Assembly: GCF_000250655.1 (NCBI RefSeq)
Contig: NC_016935.1
Location: forward strand, 3,366,001-3,430,000
DNA: 64,000 nt
Origin: Paenibacillus mucilaginosus 3016
GTDB lineage: Bacteria > Bacillota > Bacilli > Paenibacillales > NBRC-103111
Reading direction: 5' to 3'
Part shown: positions 17,490 through 26,064 of the stretch, piece by piece
Position numbering within the stretch: the stretch's first letter is position 1
Layout of the letters: every line of letters begins with the position of its first letter
Notes under the pieces: model-generated
Database searches by the model: none
Seen by the model: only the letters and a program-made list of their open reading frames with translations
Told to the model about the DNA's origin: nothing
Translations under genes and position numbers: made by a program

Positions 17490-18500
17490 ATGTCCATCGG
17501 ACAAATCTACAAGCACCGCCAGCTCGGACTCACGGATGCGCAGGTCGTCGAGATGTATACATATATGCTGAAGGCCCGTATGTTTGACGAGCGCGGTTTC
17601 GTGCTCCAGCGTTCCGGCAAGATCGCCTTCCACGTGTCGGGGATCGGCCAGGAGACGGCGCAGGTCGCTGCGGCATACGCCCTGCAGAAGGGTAAGGATT
17701 ATTTTCTGCCGTATTACCGGGACTACGGCTTCGTATTGACCGTCGGTATGACGATGAAGGAGCTGCTGCTCTCCGTCTTCGCCAAGGCCGAAGACCCGAA
17801 CAGCGGCGGCCGGCAGATGCCGGGCCACTTCAGCCACAAGAAGCTGAACATCGTGACGGGCTCGTCCCCGGTCACCACGCAGGTTCCGCATGCGGTAGGC
17901 TTCGCCCTGGCGGCGAAGATGCAGCGTAAGGACTTCGTCTCGTTCGTCACCTTCGGGGACGGTTCGAGCAACCAGGGGGACTTCCATGAAGGCTGCAACT
18001 TCGCGGGTGTGCACAAGCTGCCCGTCATCTTCATGTGTGAGAACAACCAGTATGCGATCTCCGTGCCCCTGCACAAGCAGACCGCGGGCAGCATCGCCGA
18101 GCGGGCGGCCGGCTACGGGTTCCCCGGCGTGAAGGTCGACGGGCGCGACGCGCTGGAGGTGTACCGCGTCGTGAAGGAAGCCCGCGAACGGGCGCTCCGC
18201 GGAGAAGGACCTACCCTGATCGAAGCGGTCATGTACCGTATTCCGCCGCACTCCACCTCGGACAACGATCTGCTGTACCGCACCAAGGAGGAAGTGGAAG
18301 AGAACCGGGCGAAGGACGGTCTGCCGGTCTTCCGGCAGTACCTGACCGGCGCGGGTCTCTGGAGCGACGAGCAGGAAGCGGAGCTGGCGGAGAGCATCAA
18401 GGCCGAGCTGAACGAAGCGACGCAGTACGCCGAGCAGGCGCCGTTCCCGCTCCCCGAGGATACGCTGAGGCATGTATACGCGGAAGAGGGAGGGCGCTAG
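17490..18500 (+). CDS. bkdAA: branched-chain 2-oxoacid dehydrogenase E1 alpha subunit
   Basis: The TPP-dependent decarboxylase alpha subunit that makes branched acyl-CoA primers from valine, leucine and isoleucine 2-oxoacids. The 336-residue protein has GGRQMPGHFSHKKLNI, the TPP motif GDGSSNQGDFHEGCNFAGV through ENNQYAISVP, and the phospho-loop region RIPPHSTSDN. The ATG at 17490 follows CAAGGAGGG (17473-17481). E1 beta starts one base after its stop. Substrate class is inferred from the E1-E2 type and the DUF2627 neighbour. Confidence 0.9.
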   Translation: MSIGQIYKHRQLGLTDAQVVEMYTYMLKARMFDERGFVLQRSGKIAFHVSGIGQETAQVAAAYALQKGKDYFLPYYRDYGFVLTVGMTMKELLLSVFAKAEDPNSGGRQMPGHFSHKKLNIVTGSSPVTTQVPHAVGFALAAKMQRKDFVSFVTFGDGSSNQGDFHEGCNFAGVHKLPVIFMCENNQYAISVPLHKQTAGSIAERAAGYGFPGVKVDGRDALEVYRVVKEARERALRGEGPTLIEAVMYRIPPHSTSDNDLLYRTKEEVEENRAKDGLPVFRQYLTGAGLWSDEQEAELAESIKAELNEATQYAEQAPFPLPEDTLRHVYAEEGGR

Positions 18501-18501
18501 C

Positions 18502-19482
18502 ATGGCGGTTATTACATATCTGGAGGCCATCCGTACGGCCATGAAGGAAGAAATGGAGCGCGACGAGTCGGTGTTCGTGCTTGGCGAGGACGTGGGCAAG
18601 GGCGGCGTGATGAACGCGACCAAGGGTCTGCGCGACCAGTTCGGCGAGGAGCGCGTCATGGATACGCCGCTGGCCGAATCCGCTATCGCGGGGGTGGCGA
18701 TCGGGGCGGCCATGTACGGCATGAAGCCGATCGCTGAGATGCAGTATGCGGATTTTATCTTCCCGGCAACGAACCAGATCATCTCCGAGGCGGCGCTGAT
18801 CCGCTACCGCTCGAACAATGACTGGAACTGCCCGGTTGTCGTGCGTGCTCCTTACGGGGCGACGGGCGGGGGGGCGCTCTACCATTCCCAGTGCCCGGAA
18901 TCGGTGTTCTTCGGCATACCGGGCCTGAAGATCGTCGCTCCTTCGAATCCTTACGATGCGAAGGGACTGTTGAAGGCGGCGGTGCGGGATGCGGATCCTG
19001 TGCTGTATTTTGAGCACAAAAAGTGCTATCTCGGCATCACCGGCGAGGTGCCCGAAGAGGATTACATCGTGCCGATCGGCAAAGCGGACGTGAAGCGGGA
19101 AGGCACGGACATCACCGTCATTTCCTACGGGATCACAGTGCAGTATGCCCTCCGCGCGGCGGAGGAGCTGGCCGCGGAAGGCATCTCCGCGCATGTGCTC
19201 GATCTGCGCACCCTGCAGCCGCTCGACAAGGAAGCGATTCTGGCTGCGGCGTCGAAGACCGGCAAGGTGCTGATCGTGCATGAAGACAACAAGACCGGCG
19301 GCGTCGGGGCGGAGGTGTCGGCCCTCATCGCCGAGGAGCTGCTCTTCGAGCTTGATGCGCCGATCATGCGTCTGTGCGGACCGGACGTGCCGGCAGTGGG
19401 CATGAATCCTCCGATGGAGAAGTTCTTCCTGCTCAGCACGGACAAAATCATGGAAGCCATGCGCAAGCTGGCCTTGTTCTAG
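18502..19482 (+). CDS. bkdAB: branched-chain 2-oxoacid dehydrogenase E1 beta subunit
   Basis: A 326-residue partner of the alpha subunit: pyrimidine-binding transketolase domain with FVLGEDVGKGGV, DTPLAESAIAGVAIGAAMYG and EMQYADFIFPA, followed by the transketolase C-terminal domain (LRTLQPLDKEAILAAA). The ATG at 18502 lies one base after the E1 alpha stop with GAGGGAGGGCG upstream; an in-frame start at 18472 inside bkdAA lacks support. Together with E2 and E3 it forms the complex. Confidence 0.93.
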   Translation: MAVITYLEAIRTAMKEEMERDESVFVLGEDVGKGGVMNATKGLRDQFGEERVMDTPLAESAIAGVAIGAAMYGMKPIAEMQYADFIFPATNQIISEAALIRYRSNNDWNCPVVVRAPYGATGGGALYHSQCPESVFFGIPGLKIVAPSNPYDAKGLLKAAVRDADPVLYFEHKKCYLGITGEVPEEDYIVPIGKADVKREGTDITVISYGITVQYALRAAEELAAEGISAHVLDLRTLQPLDKEAILAAASKTGKVLIVHEDNKTGGVGAEVSALIAEELLFELDAPIMRLCGPDVPAVGMNPPMEKFFLLSTDKIMEAMRKLALF

Positions 19483-19495
19483 GAGGATACGCAAC

Positions 19496-20872
19496 ATGAG
19501 CGAGAACATGAGAGGAACCGCCGTACCGGTGCCGCACCTGGCCGAGAGCCTGGTGTCGGCCACGGTAGGCAAGTGGCTCCGGCAGCCCGGAGATGTCATT
19601 GAGCAGTATGATGTGCTGTGCGAGCTCATTACGGATAAAGTGACCGTGGAGATGCCTTCGCCCATCGCAGGCCGCCTCACCGCTCTGCTGGTCGCCGAAG
19701 GGGAGACTGCCCCGGTAGGTGCGCCGCTCTGCCTGATCGAAGAACCGAACGCCTCGGGGGCGCCCGGCGGCGCAGTCCAGCCGGCTGCAGGTGCTTCGGC
19801 AGCAGCGGTACAGGCGGGAGGCGGGTCTCCGGCGGAGGAAGCGATGCGCTCCCGGTATTCGCCGGCCGTACTGAAGCTGGCGGCCGAGCACGGAATCGAC
19901 CTCAGCCGGCTGGCCGGCAGCGGTCTCGGCGGGCGCATCACGCGCAAGGACGTGGAGGCGCATATCGCCTCAGGGGCCGTCAATCCGGGGGCGGCGGCCG
20001 TACAGGGAGGCGTGATCCCTGTGGCGCAGGCTGAACGGGATGCGGCCGCGGCCGCAGCGGCCGAAGGCGTCTTCGTACCGGCTTCGCCGAAGATTCCGGT
20101 GCGCACGACGGGCCTTCACCTGTCGGAGAATCCGCCGCATACGAATGTGGAGGCGGAGGGCCGGATGACTGGGGACCGCGAGTACCTCGTGGACGTGACG
20201 CCGGTGCGAAGCATCATTGCAAGCCGGACGCGCCAGAGCGTGACCGAGATTCCGCACGCGTGGACGATGATCGAGGTGGATGTGACGAACCTGGTGCATC
20301 TGCGCAACAAACTCAAAGGCGAGTTCATGAAGCAGGAAGGCATCAACCTGACCTATCTTGCGTTCGTGCTGAAGGCGGTCGTCAATGCCATCAAGGACTA
20401 TCCGATCATGAACTCCGTCTGGGGCGTCGACAAGATTATCGTGAAGAAGGACATCAACATTTCGCTGCTTGTGGGCACGGAGGATTTTGTCCTGTCGCCG
20501 GTCATCAAGAAAGCCGACGAAAAAACAATAGCCGGCCTCGCCCGCGAGATCGATGATCTTACCAAGCGGGGCAGAGCCGGCAAACTGACGCTGAGCGAAC
20601 TCGAAGGCGGGACGTTCACGGTGAACAACACCGGGTCGTTCGGATCGATTCTTTCTTATCCGATCATCAACTATCCGCAGGCCGCGATCCTGACCTTCGA
20701 ATCCATCGTGAAGAAGCCGGTGGTGATCCAGGACATGATCGCCGTGCGTTCCATCGCGAACATGTGCCTGTCCCTCGACCACCGGATTCTCGACGGCGTC
20801 ATCTGCGGACGGTTCCTCCAGCGCGTGAAGGAGAACCTGGAGGGCTACAACCAGGAAACGAAGCTGTACTAA
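19496..20872 (+). CDS. bkdB: branched-chain 2-oxoacid dehydrogenase E2 (dihydrolipoyl acyltransferase)
   Basis: A 458-residue transacylase forming the core of the complex. Order: lipoyl domain (about 5-80, lipoylated Lys in LITDKVTVEMPS), Ala/Gly-rich linker, E1/E3-binding domain (about 115-155, YSPAVLKLAAEHGIDLSRL), second linker, catalytic domain (about 235-458) with GTFTVNNTGSFG and the catalytic SLDHRILDG. GGAGG lies nine bases before the ATG. It ends the E1-E2 operon. Confidence 0.95.
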   Translation: MSENMRGTAVPVPHLAESLVSATVGKWLRQPGDVIEQYDVLCELITDKVTVEMPSPIAGRLTALLVAEGETAPVGAPLCLIEEPNASGAPGGAVQPAAGASAAAVQAGGGSPAEEAMRSRYSPAVLKLAAEHGIDLSRLAGSGLGGRITRKDVEAHIASGAVNPGAAAVQGGVIPVAQAERDAAAAAAAEGVFVPASPKIPVRTTGLHLSENPPHTNVEAEGRMTGDREYLVDVTPVRSIIASRTRQSVTEIPHAWTMIEVDVTNLVHLRNKLKGEFMKQEGINLTYLAFVLKAVVNAIKDYPIMNSVWGVDKIIVKKDINISLLVGTEDFVLSPVIKKADEKTIAGLAREIDDLTKRGRAGKLTLSELEGGTFTVNNTGSFGSILSYPIINYPQAAILTFESIVKKPVVIQDMIAVRSIANMCLSLDHRILDGVICGRFLQRVKENLEGYNQETKLY

Positions 20873-20893
20873 GCCTCGGTACTCCGGAGCCTT

Positions 20894-20989
20894 CTAGTAG
20901 AACGAGGTGGCCGTGAGAAGGATCGTAGAGAGCAGCATGGATGCAATCATGAGATAAACGACAATTTTAAACAGGGTCTTGTTTGGCAA
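20894..20989 (-). CDS. Prli42-like mini membrane protein (stressosome anchor)
   Basis: A 31-codon frame on the minus strand: TTG start at 20989, stop at 20896-20894, AAGGAG 11 bases upstream. The product begins LPNKTLFKIVVYLM, continues with a single membrane helix and ends TATSFY. The basic N-terminus, one helix and short hydrophobic tail match Prli42, the small membrane protein that anchors the stressosome in Listeria. It is convergent with bkdB. The family call is from memory of the pattern and the size is too small for certainty. Confidence 0.6.
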   Translation of the reverse strand: MPNKTLFKIVVYLMIASMLLSTILLTATSFY

Positions 20990-21063
20990 TGCGTGTTCAG
21001 CTCCTTGTGTATGGAAATGCTATGGCTATATTTTAACCCAACGGGGATACGGGAGGAAAGTCC

Positions 21064-22206
21064 ATGATTCAGGAAAAGCGGCTGGTCGCGGAATTTATGG
21101 AATTGGTGCAGATTGACAGCGAAACGAAGCACGAAGAGGAAATCTCGCGGGTGCTCAAGGAGAAGTTCACAGCGCTCGGCTTGACCGTTCAGGAGGACGA
21201 CTCCGCTTCAAAGACCGGCCACGGCTCGGGCAACCTGTTCTTCACCCTGGCTCCATCGGGAGCGCCGGGAGCACCGAAGCTCTTCTTCACCTCCCACATG
21301 GACACGGTCACACCGGGCAAGGGCGTAAAGCCGCAGCTCGGGGAAGACGGCTATATCCGAAGCGACGGGACGACGATCCTGGGCGCGGACGACAAGGCAG
21401 GCCTCGCCGCCATGTTCGAAGCGATCCGTGTGCTCAAGGAGCACAACATCCCGCACGGCCAGATCCAGTTCGCGATCACGGCGGGCGAGGAGTCGGGCCT
21501 GCTCGGCTCGCGCAACATGGACGCGAAGCTGATCGACGCGGACTTCGGCTACGCGCTGGACTCCAACGGTACGATCGGGGATATTGCGGTGGCGGCTCCG
21601 ACCCAGGCGAAGATCTACATTACGTTCTGGGGCCGTTCGGCCCATGCGGGCGTGAACCCGGAGGACGGCATCTCGGCGATCGCGGTGGCCAGCAAAGCGA
21701 TCTCCCGCATGCCGCTCGGGCGCATCGACAGCGAGACGACGGCGAACATCGGACGCTTCGAAGGCGGTGTGGACGGGGCTACGAACATCGTGGTGGAACG
21801 CGTCCGCCTCGAAGGCGAAGCCCGTTCGATCACGGACGAGAAGATGTACGCCCAGGTGGAGAAAATGCGCGCAGCCTGCGAATCGGCCGCCGAGGAATCG
21901 GGCGCGAAGCTCGAGTTCAAGAGCGACGTCATCTACCCGGCTTACATGTATGATGAGACGGCGCCGGTCGTGAAGCTGGCCTCCGCCGCACTGCGGAGCG
22001 TCGGCTGCACGCCGCGCACCTTCCACTCCGGCGGAGGAAGCGACGCCAACATGTTCAACGGCATCGGGATTCCGACGGTCAACCTGGCGGTCGGCTACCT
22101 CGACATCCACACGACGAAGGAACGGATCGCCGTGTCCGATCTCGTGAAGACGGCGGAAGTCGTCGTGGCGATCGTGAAGGAAACGGCCGCCCAGGCACAG
22201 GCATAG
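21064..22206 (+). CDS. M20-family metallopeptidase, PepT/YqjE-like
   Basis: A 380-residue zinc exopeptidase. Metal ligands and catalytic residues are visible: SHMDTVTPG (His, catalytic Asp), GADDKAG (bridging Asp), AGEESGLLG (base and ligand Glu), DFGYALDSNG (Asp) and the distal FHSGGGSDANMF (His). A dimerisation domain (about 185-295) holds GRSAHAGVNPEDG. The family includes tripeptidase T and YqjE, which lies near bkd in B. subtilis. GGGAGGAAAGTCC precedes the ATG. Substrate cannot be set from the sequence. Confidence 0.88.
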   Translation: MIQEKRLVAEFMELVQIDSETKHEEEISRVLKEKFTALGLTVQEDDSASKTGHGSGNLFFTLAPSGAPGAPKLFFTSHMDTVTPGKGVKPQLGEDGYIRSDGTTILGADDKAGLAAMFEAIRVLKEHNIPHGQIQFAITAGEESGLLGSRNMDAKLIDADFGYALDSNGTIGDIAVAAPTQAKIYITFWGRSAHAGVNPEDGISAIAVASKAISRMPLGRIDSETTANIGRFEGGVDGATNIVVERVRLEGEARSITDEKMYAQVEKMRAACESAAEESGAKLEFKSDVIYPAYMYDETAPVVKLASAALRSVGCTPRTFHSGGGSDANMFNGIGIPTVNLAVGYLDIHTTKERIAVSDLVKTAEVVVAIVKETAAQAQA

Positions 22207-22237
22207 ATAGAATTGGGATAACCTCATGAAAGACAAA

Positions 22238-22272
22238 GGAAGCCGCGCTTATCGCCGATAAGCGCGGCTTCC
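22238..22272 (+). terminator. strong hairpin after the M20 peptidase gene
   Basis: A perfect 16-bp stem: GGAAGCCGCGCTTATC (22238-22253) with its complement ending at 22272, three-base loop. No T-run follows (TGCCG), so termination may need a factor; the stem itself is clear. It also faces the minus-strand gene at 22467. Confidence 0.55.
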
Positions 22273-22466
22273 TGCCGTTCACGGGCCGGCGGATGAACGT
22301 ACGGGGGTGAAAGCGGCTGCCGGCGTCGCCGGACCGAAAAGGCCCCGGGTCCCGCTTGCACGGACGGATCCAGGGCCGATCGGTGGGGCTTGGCAGCGGG
22401 CTGCGCGCCTTGTTTCTGCAGAAAGAGAAAGCGGCCCGCGGAAAATGCAGTATAGGTTAACCCCTG

Positions 22467-22730
22467 CTAGCTCATGGGGGAGTAGGCGGAAGAAACATCG
22501 GGCATCCGGTTCTGCCGGGCGTAGGCCGGTCCGCGGAACGATCCCGAAACGGCGGCGGCCGAGCGGATCACCCGCTTGCCCTTCGGTACGGAGTAGCTCT
22601 GCGTGCCGTCGAGAAGAGCTGCGAGAGGCACGTCTGCCGCAGCACGGTCGAGTGCGCGCTGCAGGTACTTGCGGATTTCCCAGGCTTTGCCGACGAGTCG
22701 GAGCTGCTGCTCGGTCACATAGGATTTCAT
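22467..22730 (-). CDS. mciZ: MciZ-like inhibitor of FtsZ ring formation, extended form
   Basis: An 87-residue protein whose N-terminus (MKSYVTEQQLRLVGKAWEIRK) carries the LVGKAWEIR signature of MciZ, the sporulation peptide that caps FtsZ filaments in the mother cell. B. subtilis MciZ is about 40 residues; this one has a further 45-50 residues of unknown role, rich in Ala, Ser and Arg. GGGAGG lies upstream of the ATG at 22730. It is divergent from nudF, which is also its neighbourhood in B. subtilis. The N-terminal match is good; the tail is unexplained. Confidence 0.75.
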   Translation of the reverse strand: MKSYVTEQQLRLVGKAWEIRKYLQRALDRAAADVPLAALLDGTQSYSVPKGKRVIRSAAAVSGSFRGPAYARQNRMPDVSSAYSPMS

Positions 22731-22843
22731 AGAATTCCCTCCCAGCTTGATAGGATGCTATAGTCCACCTTATGCTGGAGACTGATAGGTTATGTCCTAT
22801 TCTTGGCACGGTCCACCCGGTTTCGGGTTGGCCCCTGACTTCT

Positions 22844-22852
22844 GGTATAATG
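22844..22852 (+). promoter_or_regulatory. extended -10 promoter of nudF
   Basis: TGGTATAAT (22844-22852) is a perfect extended -10; the -35 region is weak. It lies 51 bases before the nudF start. Confidence 0.55.
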
Positions 22853-22902
22853 TGAAAAGGCTGTACCAATACAATACCCGCAGAAGCGTAGGAGGAATCG
22901 GT

Positions 22903-23472
22903 ATGACGCGCTCTATTCCCAAAAAATTTGAAGAAATTACTATATCGACCCAGCCGGTCTTCCAGGGCAAGATCATCTCGCTGCAGGTGGATACGGTGAA
23001 GCTTCCCGGCGGCGGGGAAGCGACCCGCGAGATCGTGAAGCATCCGGGAGCCGTGGCCGTGCTGGCCCTGACGCCGGAGGATAAGATCCTGATGGTCGAG
23101 CAGTACCGCAAGCCGCTGGAGCGCAGTCAGGTGGAGATACCGGCAGGCAAGCTCGACGCCGGGGAAGATCCGCTTGCAGCCGCCCAGCGGGAGCTCCAGG
23201 AGGAGACCGGCTACCGGTGCGGGAAGATCCGGCTCTTATCTTCCTTTTATACCTCGCCCGGGTTTGCCGACGAGATCATCCACCTGTACGCCGCCGAGGA
23301 GCTGATCCCGGGCACAGCCCAGCCGGACGAAGACGAGTTCCTGAACGTCGAGGAGCTGACCTTCGATGAGGCGCAGGAGTATATCCGGGACGGCCGGATC
23401 TCCGACGCCAAGACGATCATGGCCGTCTATGCCTGGCAGATCTACCGCCTGACAGGATCGCTGCCCGAATGA
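22903..23472 (+). CDS. nudF: ADP-ribose pyrophosphatase NudF
   Basis: A 189-residue Nudix hydrolase that splits ADP-ribose into AMP and ribose 5-phosphate. The full Nudix box is present: G-x5-E-x7-REL-x-EE-TG in AGKLDAGEDPLAAAQRELQ followed by EETGY. The IPAGK and SPGFADE segments are typical of the ADP-ribose subfamily. The ATG at 22903 follows GGAGG (22891-22895). Its stop overlaps the next start by ATGA. Confidence 0.93.
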   Translation: MTRSIPKKFEEITISTQPVFQGKIISLQVDTVKLPGGGEATREIVKHPGAVAVLALTPEDKILMVEQYRKPLERSQVEIPAGKLDAGEDPLAAAQRELQEETGYRCGKIRLLSSFYTSPGFADEIIHLYAAEELIPGTAQPDEDEFLNVEELTFDEAQEYIRDGRISDAKTIMAVYAWQIYRLTGSLPE

Positions 23473-24650
23473 GCCTGAAGCCGTACTACGCCGATCTGCA
23501 TATTCACATCGGGCGCACGGAAGCGGGGGAAGCTGTCAAGATCAGTGCGGCGAACAACCTGACCTTCTACAATATCGCCCGGGAGGCTTCGGAGCGCAAA
23601 GGCATCGAGATTATCGGCATTATCGACTGCCATTCTCCCGGCGTGCAGCGCGAGATGGAGCATTACCTCATGACCGGCGAGATGGAAGAGCGTGACGGCG
23701 GCGGCATCGCGTATCACCGGACGACGGTCATGCTCGGCTGCGAGCTCGAGGTGCGCGAGCCCGGCATGGGCCCGGTGCACCTGATCGCTTATCTTCCGAA
23801 GCTGGCCGACATGCAGTCGTTCACCGTCTGGCTGTCGAAGCACATGAAGAACGTGCAGCTGAGCTCACAGCGCCTCTATGTGCCTTCCCGGGAACTCCAG
23901 CAGGAGGTGCTCGGGCGCGGAGGGCTGCTCGTTCCGGCGCATATTTTCACGCCGCACAAGAGCGTCTACGGCAGCGGCTCGAGCCGGATGGAGCATCTGC
24001 TTGATCTTGACGGCATCGCCGGGGTGGAGCTCGGCCTGAGCGCCGACTCCGTCATGGCGGGCTATATCAGCGAGCTCGACCGCTACACCTTCCTCACGAA
24101 CTCCGATGCCCATTCCCTGCCGAAGATCGGCCGGGAATACAACGAGTTCGCGATGGAGGAAGCGTCCTTCAGCGAGCTGCGGCGGGTGCTGGGCGGAGAG
24201 GAGGGACGGGGCGTGCTGGCCAACTACGGCCTCAATCCGCGCCTCGGGAAGTACCACCGCACCTACTGCGACAGCTGCTCCTCGATCCTGGATGAGGGGG
24301 GCGCCGTGGTGACGGAGCGCTGCCTTTACTGCGGAAGCACGAAGCTCGTACGCGGGGTGATGGACCGGATTCTGTCCATCGCCGACCGGGACGAGCCGTA
24401 TGTGCCCGAGAGCCGGCCGCCGTACCGGTATCAGGTGCCGCTCGAGTACATTCCCGGGCTCGGGCCGAAGCTGTACGGCCGTCTGCTCGAGCGGTTCGGC
24501 ACCGAGATGAACCTGCTCCACCGCGCTTCCCGCGAGGAGCTGGAGGAGGCGGCGGGGGAGACGATCGCCGGGTATCTGCTGGACGCCCGCGCCGGAACCC
24601 TGGAGCTCGAAACCGGAGGCGGCGGGAAGTACGGCAGGGTGAAGAAATAA
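23469..24650 (+). CDS. endonuclease Q (EndoQ, YqxK-like)
   Basis: A 393-residue repair nuclease that in studied relatives nicks 5' of deaminated bases such as hypoxanthine and uracil. The PHP domain begins with YADLHIHIG and includes the metal-site segments GIIDCHSPG, HIFTPHKS and TNSDAHSLPKIG; a Cys4 zinc element follows (CDSCSSIL and CLYCGS), then a helix-hairpin-helix region, YIPGLGPKLYGRLLERFG. It overlaps nudF by four bases (ATGA), so it is translationally coupled; both genes deal with damaged nucleotides. Confidence 0.88.
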   Translation: MSLKPYYADLHIHIGRTEAGEAVKISAANNLTFYNIAREASERKGIEIIGIIDCHSPGVQREMEHYLMTGEMEERDGGGIAYHRTTVMLGCELEVREPGMGPVHLIAYLPKLADMQSFTVWLSKHMKNVQLSSQRLYVPSRELQQEVLGRGGLLVPAHIFTPHKSVYGSGSSRMEHLLDLDGIAGVELGLSADSVMAGYISELDRYTFLTNSDAHSLPKIGREYNEFAMEEASFSELRRVLGGEEGRGVLANYGLNPRLGKYHRTYCDSCSSILDEGGAVVTERCLYCGSTKLVRGVMDRILSIADRDEPYVPESRPPYRYQVPLEYIPGLGPKLYGRLLERFGTEMNLLHRASREELEEAAGETIAGYLLDARAGTLELETGGGGKYGRVKK

Positions 24651-24721
24651 AGCGGAGTCCGGAGTCATAACTTCGTCCAAGCCCTCATATATTGTTCCAT
24701 ATGGACAAGGAGGCATGGGCG

Positions 24722-25369
24722 ATGCTGAAGAGCCGGACGCTGGAGCTGTACATGAAAGAGCACCTGTCATTCTACATTTTTGTCGGCGTCGTCTTTGTAA
24801 CGGGCGTCGTATTCGGGGCTGTGATGGTGAATGCCCTTTCGATCGAACAGCGGGAGGAGATTGCCCGTTATCTCGGCAACTTCTTCTCCTCCGTCCACCA
24901 GGGCGCACTGGACGGCGAAGGGGCCGGTTCTTTCCGTGAGGCCTTCGGCATGCACATTAAGTGGATTCTCCTGATCTGGCTGCTCGGGATCTCGGTGATC
25001 GGGCTTCCACTCATCCTCATTCTCGATTTTCTCAAAGGGGTGCTGATCGGCTTCACGGTCGGCTATATGGTGGGGACTCTCTCGTGGAAAGGGCTGCTGT
25101 TCGCCCTGGTGTCCGTCGTGCCCCCGAATCTCGTGCTGATTCCGGTGCTCCTCGTCTGCAGTGTGACGGCGATGGCCTTTACGGTACATCTGGTCAAGAA
25201 TCGGTTCATCTCCCGCCAGGGCGCGCTCTACGAACCGTTCATGCGCTTCACGGGCACGATGGTGGGCTCGGCGGTGCTGCTCGTCGGTGTGGCCGGGCTG
25301 GAGGCTTATCTGTCGCCGGTGATGATGAAATGGGTGACGCCCATGCTGCTTACGGTTTCCGGCTCCTAA
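24722..25369 (+). CDS. spoIIM: stage II sporulation protein M
   Basis: A membrane subunit of the SpoIID-SpoIIM-SpoIIP engulfment machine that remodels septal peptidoglycan. The 215-residue protein has about five hydrophobic segments, starting FYIFVGVVFVTGVVFGAVMV, and the NNFFSSV-like LGNFFSSVHQG segment. The ATG at 24722 follows GGAGG (24709-24713); the open frame upstream lacks a site. The adjacency endoQ/nudF-spoIIM-fur is as in B. subtilis. Confidence 0.93.
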   Translation: MLKSRTLELYMKEHLSFYIFVGVVFVTGVVFGAVMVNALSIEQREEIARYLGNFFSSVHQGALDGEGAGSFREAFGMHIKWILLIWLLGISVIGLPLILILDFLKGVLIGFTVGYMVGTLSWKGLLFALVSVVPPNLVLIPVLLVCSVTAMAFTVHLVKNRFISRQGALYEPFMRFTGTMVGSAVLLVGVAGLEAYLSPVMMKWVTPMLLTVSGS

Positions 25370-25375
25370 TAGGGT

Positions 25376-25405
25376 TTGACTTTCCCGCAAGCGAGAACCT
25401 ATAAT
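25376..25405 (+). promoter_or_regulatory. SigA promoter of fur
   Basis: TTGACT (25376-25381), an 18-base spacer, TATAAT (25400-25405). The -35 starts six bases after the spoIIM stop, so fur has its own promoter. Confidence 0.75.
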
Positions 25406-25486
25406 GTAAGCATACGGCAATGCCCTTCCAGGGGACTGCCGTCCGCGAAACCCGGAGCGGTTGCTTTCGATTGTAGGGGGAGAAGC

Positions 25487-25936
25487 ATGGAATCTCGAAT
25501 TGAAAAAATCAAACAGCAGCTGCAATCGCAAGGCTACAAACTGACGCCCCAGCGGGAAGCCACCGTGCGTGTGCTCCTCGAGAACGAGGAAGACCATCTG
25601 AGTGCCGAGGACGTATTCATGCTCGTTAAGGATAAAGCCCCGGAGATTGGACTCGCGACGGTCTACCGGACCCTGGAGCTTCTGAGTGAGCTCCATGTCT
25701 TGGAGAAAATGAACTTCGGAGATGGCGTGGCACGTTATGACTTGCGCAATGACAGCACTCATCATCACCATCATCACCTAATCTGTGTGCAGTGCGGCGC
25801 CGTGGATGAGATTATGGAAGATTGGCTCGGACCACTGGAGGAGCGGCTGGATAAGGAATTCAATTTCCAGGTTCTCGATCACCGGCTGGACTTCCAAGGC
25901 ATCTGCCACCGCTGCCGTGATAAGAACAAATCGTGA
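25487..25936 (+). CDS. fur: ferric uptake regulator Fur
   Basis: A 149-residue metal-dependent repressor. The N-terminal winged helix includes YKLTPQREATVRVLL and GLATVYRTLELL; the dimer domain has the His-rich metal site DLRNDSTHHHHHHLICVQCG and the second zinc-knuckle cysteines in ICHRC. Six consecutive His are natural here (typical HHHHH-rich Fur site). ATG at 25487 with GGGGGAGAAG upstream. It could equally be a Fur paralogue such as PerR or Zur; spoIIM-fur-yqzK-xerD synteny favours Fur. Confidence 0.9.
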   Translation: MESRIEKIKQQLQSQGYKLTPQREATVRVLLENEEDHLSAEDVFMLVKDKAPEIGLATVYRTLELLSELHVLEKMNFGDGVARYDLRNDSTHHHHHHLICVQCGAVDEIMEDWLGPLEERLDKEFNFQVLDHRLDFQGICHRCRDKNKS

Positions 25937-25943
25937 GTAACGA

Positions 25944-25986
25944 AACCTTCCCCTGGATCGAGGCGATTCAAGCGAGAAGGTTTTTT
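25944..25986 (+). terminator. intrinsic terminator of fur
   Basis: AACCTTC (25944-25950) pairs with GAAGGTT (25976-25982), inside loop 25 bases, followed by a T-run to 25986. Confidence 0.7.
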
Positions 25987-26064
25987 GCATTGTCCCACAT
26001 AATACGGCCCGCTTGGCAAACGCTATAGAACAGATGATTTGCGTATCAAAGGAGGCGGCTCACT

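Noticed and set aside
18397..20106. 569-codon minus-strand frame across bkdAB and bkdB
   Set aside because: Shadow of two conserved genes with typical GC-rich codon bias.
25757..25778. Six consecutive His codons in fur, possible cloning tag
   Set aside because: The run falls exactly at the natural metal-site His cluster of Fur and is followed by normal Fur sequence.
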